Positions 6,232 to 8,325 of a stretch of DNA of 8,325 nucleotides are shown here, one piece after another. Position numbers and translations under genes: made by a program. Position 1 is the first letter of the stretch. Every line of letters begins with the position of its first letter. The notes beneath the pieces were generated by a model. That model saw only the letters and a program-made list of their open reading frames with translations. It did not search any database and was not told the DNA's origin. Source of the DNA: Oscillospiraceae bacterium (lineage in GTDB: Bacteria > Bacillota > Clostridia > Oscillospirales > Oscillospiraceae); NCBI GenBank assembly GCA_020025275.1, contig JAHHSI010000038.1, positions 1 to 8,325 of the forward strand, in the 5' to 3' direction.

Positions 6232-7425
6232 CTATTGACGGCGCATCAGGCGCTTCATCCCCTGCTCCAGCCCCTCCTGCGTCAGCTGGTACATATCCAC
6301 CAGCCGGGCAATCTCCCACCGTGTCTGCGCCAGACCGCCGGGCTGCCGGGGGACAGCCATAGGATTGAGCCAAATAAGGTAGGGATAGTGCCGCTTGAAG
6401 CGCTGGAGCCACTCGTAGCCGGAGGGCGAATACGTCCCTTCGCCCCAGTGAAACTCCTTTTCCCACAGCTCACTGGGGTTCATGGTGGCGTCCCCCACGA
6501 GAATGACCTTGTAGTTGCTGTCGAAATGGTTCAGCAGCCACTCCGTGTCCACCGCATCCTCCCACCGCAGCTGTGGATCCGTATATAGCTCCCGGGAGAT
6601 GCAGTTGTGAAAATAGTAGGTATGGAGTTCTTTGAAATGATTGGCCTTGGTGGCCGCCTGAAACAGACGACTGCAAAGCCCCGCATAATAGTCCATAGAC
6701 CCGCCGGAATCCATCAAAAGCAACACCTTGATGGTATTCTTCCGTGGTTTTTGATAGCGGATGGTCAGCAGACCGCCCCGGTCACCGGTATCCCGCACCG
6801 TGCCGTCCACATCCAGTTCCCGCTCACAGTTCTCCCCCTGAGCGGAAAGCTGCCGAAGGGCACGAAAGGCCATCTGAAACTGGCGGGTGTCCAGCCGATT
6901 GTCCTTGCGGAAATCCCGATACATACGCTGTGACGCCGCAGCCATGGCCGTGTGGTGACGGCCCTGTCCGCCGATGCGAAGCCCATTGGGATGCCAGCCG
7001 CTGTTTCCCCACGGAGTCACCCCCTGCGTCCCCACCCATTTGCTGCCTCCATTGTGCTGAAACTGCTGCTGGCGAAGCCGTTCATCCATGCGGCGCAGCA
7101 GCTCCTCCACCGACACCTCCTCGCCGTCCCGCTCCTCGGAGGCCATGGTGCGGTGCAGGTCCTCTATGGGGTGGTTCAGCCACTCCCACACCTGCTCCGG
7201 CAGCTCCCCCTGCAGGGGGATGTCCTGAAAAAACGCCAGAAACGCCTGGTCAAAGCGGTCGAAGTCCGCCTCGCTTTTCAGCAGGACCGCCCGGCAGAGC
7301 CCATAAAACCCATCAATGCTGTTGCGGTGCAGCCCCAGCTCCATTCCCTCCGACAAAAGCAGCCATTCCGGAAGGGACACCTGCAATCCATGCGCCCGCA
7401 GCAGATAGAAAAAAGACGTAAACAT
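6232..7425 (-). CDS. VWA-domain CoxE-like protein, partner of MoxR ATPase
   Basis: 397 residues, cytoplasmic. The N-terminal part (1-90) is the helical region typical of CoxE-like proteins (FFYLLRAHGLQVSLPEW). Residues 131-160 carry the family's Gly-rich block (VGTQGVTPWGNSGWHPNG, then GGQGRHH). The C-terminal VWA domain begins near 230 with LLLMDSGGSMD, a metal-ion-dependent adhesion site of DxGxS type (Asp239, Ser243) in which Gly241 takes the place of the usual middle Ser. Asp312 in VGDATM is a likely further metal ligand. VWA proteins of this kind pair with MoxR AAA+ ATPases in metal-centre insertion or protein remodelling. The start is 4 nt after the ATPase stop with no clear ribosome site, implying coupled re-initiation. 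The start is still right because the first residues match the family. Client unknown. Confidence 0.85.
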   Translation of the reverse strand: MFTSFFYLLRAHGLQVSLPEWLLLSEGMELGLHRNSIDGFYGLCRAVLLKSEADFDRFDQAFLAFFQDIPLQGELPEQVWEWLNHPIEDLHRTMASEERDGEEVSVEELLRRMDERLRQQQFQHNGGSKWVGTQGVTPWGNSGWHPNGLRIGGQGRHHTAMAAASQRMYRDFRKDNRLDTRQFQMAFRALRQLSAQGENCERELDVDGTVRDTGDRGGLLTIRYQKPRKNTIKVLLLMDSGGSMDYYAGLCSRLFQAATKANHFKELHTYYFHNCISRELYTDPQLRWEDAVDTEWLLNHFDSNYKVILVGDATMNPSELWEKEFHWGEGTYSPSGYEWLQRFKRHYPYLIWLNPMAVPRQPGGLAQTRWEIARLVDMYQLTQEGLEQGMKRLMRRQ

Positions 7426-7429
7426 AGGC

Positions 7430-8242
7430 TCAGCGGATATGCTTGCGCAGCGTGGCCAGATCCTTGTCTTTTTTCAGCAGGACGCCGGCAAAGGGGATCT
7501 CCTGAACGATCCTCTCCGCATCCACGCCGGCACTGACCAGCGAGCGCAGCCAGTCCACCAGTTCTGACGTACTGGGCTTTTTGTCGATTTCCGGCAGCTG
7601 CCGCAGCCAGTAAAAGGCGCGCAGGGCCTGCTCCAGCAAGGTCTCCTCCAGTTCCGGAAAATGAATACGGACGATCTCCTCCATCTGGGCTTGGTCCGGA
7701 AAGTCGATATAGTGAAAGATGCAGCGCCGCAAAAACGCATCCGGCAGTTCTTTTTCCGCATTGGATGTGATGATGACGATAGGCCGCTGTTTGGCCTGCA
7801 CGGTCTTTCGGAGCTCCGGGATGTAGAACTCCATCTGATCCAGTTCCCACAGCAGATCATTGGGAAACTCCAGATCTGCCTTGTCGATCTCATCGATCAG
7901 GAGTACCACCTGTTCCTCTGCATCAAAGGCTTCTCCCAGTTTTCCCAGCTTGATGTATCCGGCAATATCCTCCACGCCGTGGGTGCCGAACTGGCTGTCA
8001 TAGAGCCGCTGCACCACGTCATAGACGTATAGGCCGTCCTGCGCCTTGGTGGTGGATTTCACATTCCAGATGATCAGTTGCTTGTCCAGTGCCTGCGCCA
8101 CGGCTTTGGCCAGCATGGTCTTTCCGGTGCCCGGCTCTCCTTTGATAAGGAGCGGCTTTTGCAGCATAAGGGCGATATTGACCGCATTCATCAAAGCCTC
8201 TGACGCCACATAGTCCCGACTACCTGAAAAACGATGGTTCAT
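7430..8242 (-). CDS. MoxR-type AAA+ ATPase
   Basis: 270 residues from MNHRF. The AAA+ module includes Walker A GEPGTGKT (35-42), Walker B VVLLIDEID (112-120), sensor 1 ITSN (158-161), the arginine-finger pair in DAFLRRC (168-174) and a C-terminal lid with KKPSTSELVDW (221-231). This is the MoxR/RavA/CbbQ-like group: hexameric ATPases that remodel or load metal into client proteins together with a VWA protein, here the next gene. The frame is open to 8320, but that longer version would cover the promoter. The ATG at 8242 is preceded by AAGGGAG (8252-8258, 9 nt away) and starts where the family homology begins. As first gene of the - strand operon it probably sets its expression. No membrane segment or targeting signal is visible. 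Confidence 0.92.
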   Translation of the reverse strand: MNHRFSGSRDYVASEALMNAVNIALMLQKPLLIKGEPGTGKTMLAKAVAQALDKQLIIWNVKSTTKAQDGLYVYDVVQRLYDSQFGTHGVEDIAGYIKLGKLGEAFDAEEQVVLLIDEIDKADLEFPNDLLWELDQMEFYIPELRKTVQAKQRPIVIITSNAEKELPDAFLRRCIFHYIDFPDQAQMEEIVRIHFPELEETLLEQALRAFYWLRQLPEIDKKPSTSELVDWLRSLVSAGVDAERIVQEIPFAGVLLKKDKDLATLRKHIR

Positions 8243-8251
8243 ACTGCGTAT

Positions 8252-8258
8252 CTCCCTT
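8252..8258 (-). promoter_or_regulatory. Ribosome binding site fixing the MoxR start
   Basis: AAGGGAG on the - strand, 9 nt before the ATG at 8242. It favours this start over the in-frame ATG at 8320, which is only a few bases from the window edge and overlaps the promoter. Confidence 0.8.
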
Positions 8259-8260
8259 CC

Positions 8261-8277
8261 GGCGGCACCGTGCCGCC
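8261..8277 (-). promoter_or_regulatory. Palindrome in the MoxR leader
   Basis: GGCGGCACCGTGCCGCC is perfectly self-complementary around a central base (8-bp arms; about 7 bp with a 3-nt loop as RNA). It ends 3 bases from the ribosome site, within the predicted 5' leader. It could be a protein operator or an RNA hairpin limiting access to the ribosome site; nothing here decides between them. Confidence 0.55.
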
Positions 8278-8282
8278 CGATG

Positions 8283-8297
8283 TATGCTATCAGCATA
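8283..8297. promoter_or_regulatory. Candidate operator overlapping the -10 box
   Basis: TATGCT-ATC-AGCATA is a perfect 6-bp-arm palindrome. One arm is the -10 box itself and the other covers the probable transcription start. A regulator dimer bound here would block RNA polymerase. The repeat is seen directly; the operator role is inferred, and no regulator gene is in the window. Confidence 0.5.
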
Positions 8298-8320
8298 AAA
8301 CACGGCCGCCCCGCCGTCAA
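8292..8320 (-). promoter_or_regulatory. Sigma-A-type promoter of the MoxR-VWA-phosphoesterase operon
   Basis: On the - strand TTGACG (8320-8315) and TATGCT (8297-8292) are separated by exactly 17 bp, matching 5 of 6 and 4 of 6 consensus bases. The expected start is near 8285, leaving a leader of about 42 nt before the ATG. This is one of the few AT-richer patches in a GC-rich region. Confidence 0.7.
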
Positions 8321-8325
8321 CCCCC

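Noticed and set aside
5465..6238. 257-codon + strand frame opposite the phosphoesterase
   Set aside because: The opposite strand carries all five metallophosphoesterase blocks; this frame has no recognisable domain or start signal.
6179..6466. 96-residue N-terminal extension of the phosphoesterase
   Set aside because: It overlaps the end of the VWA gene, is Ala/Gly-rich without domain character, and a later ATG has a ribosome site.
8243..8320. 26-residue extension of the MoxR protein
   Set aside because: It would run through the -10 box and both palindromes; the ATG at 8242 has a good ribosome site and marks where homology starts.

Overview
The window is high-GC DNA that looks like a gut Clostridia genome, probably Oscillospiraceae or a relative. 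This is inferred from the codon style, strong AGGAGG ribosome sites, a PQTGD-type surface-anchoring signal and streptococcal/staphylococcal-type heme genes. It holds two convergent gene blocks separated by a perfect bidirectional terminator. I saw no rRNA, tRNA, CRISPR array, transposase or phage gene.

Left block (1-5196, + strand): a heme-acquisition operon entered part-way through. Its order is (i) the 3' part of a cell-wall-anchored protein with tandem NEAT-like domains, (ii) a membrane-anchored Shp-type heme-binding protein, (iii) an IsdE/HtsA-type heme-binding lipoprotein, (iv) a FecCD-type permease, (v) its ABC ATPase and (vi) a small YbaN/DUF454 membrane protein. This is the arrangement of the Shr-Shp-HtsABC (SiaABC) route of Streptococcus pyogenes. 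A wall-exposed NEAT protein captures heme, Shp carries it across the wall, the lipoprotein receives it and the ABC transporter imports it. The known heme ligands can be seen: two Met in Shp and Met plus His in the lipoprotein. The NEAT-like repeat lacks the usual Tyr motif but has several Met residues. Genes are 12-21 nt apart or overlap, except for a 62-nt gap before the permease that carries a perfect 12-bp hairpin. That hairpin may set the lipoprotein-to-permease ratio. The operon promoter lies outside the window.

Middle (5197-5449): a 19-bp perfect inverted repeat flanked by an A-run and a T-run, which can terminate both operons, followed by about 170 bases with no recognisable gene.

Right block (5450-8325, - strand): a MoxR-type AAA+ ATPase, a VWA-domain CoxE-like protein starting 4 nt after it, and a small calcineurin-like metallophosphoesterase. 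MoxR and VWA partners generally act as a chaperone or metal-insertion pair on a client protein, but nothing here identifies the client. A good sigma-A-type promoter (TTGACG, 17 bp, TATGCT) lies just before the ATPase. Its -10 is one arm of a palindrome, and a second palindrome sits in the leader, so the operon looks regulated.

The most interesting content is the Shr/Shp/Hts-like heme relay in what looks like a commensal anaerobe, with its apparently methionine-based ligand set and a DUF454 gene as a possible accessory component.
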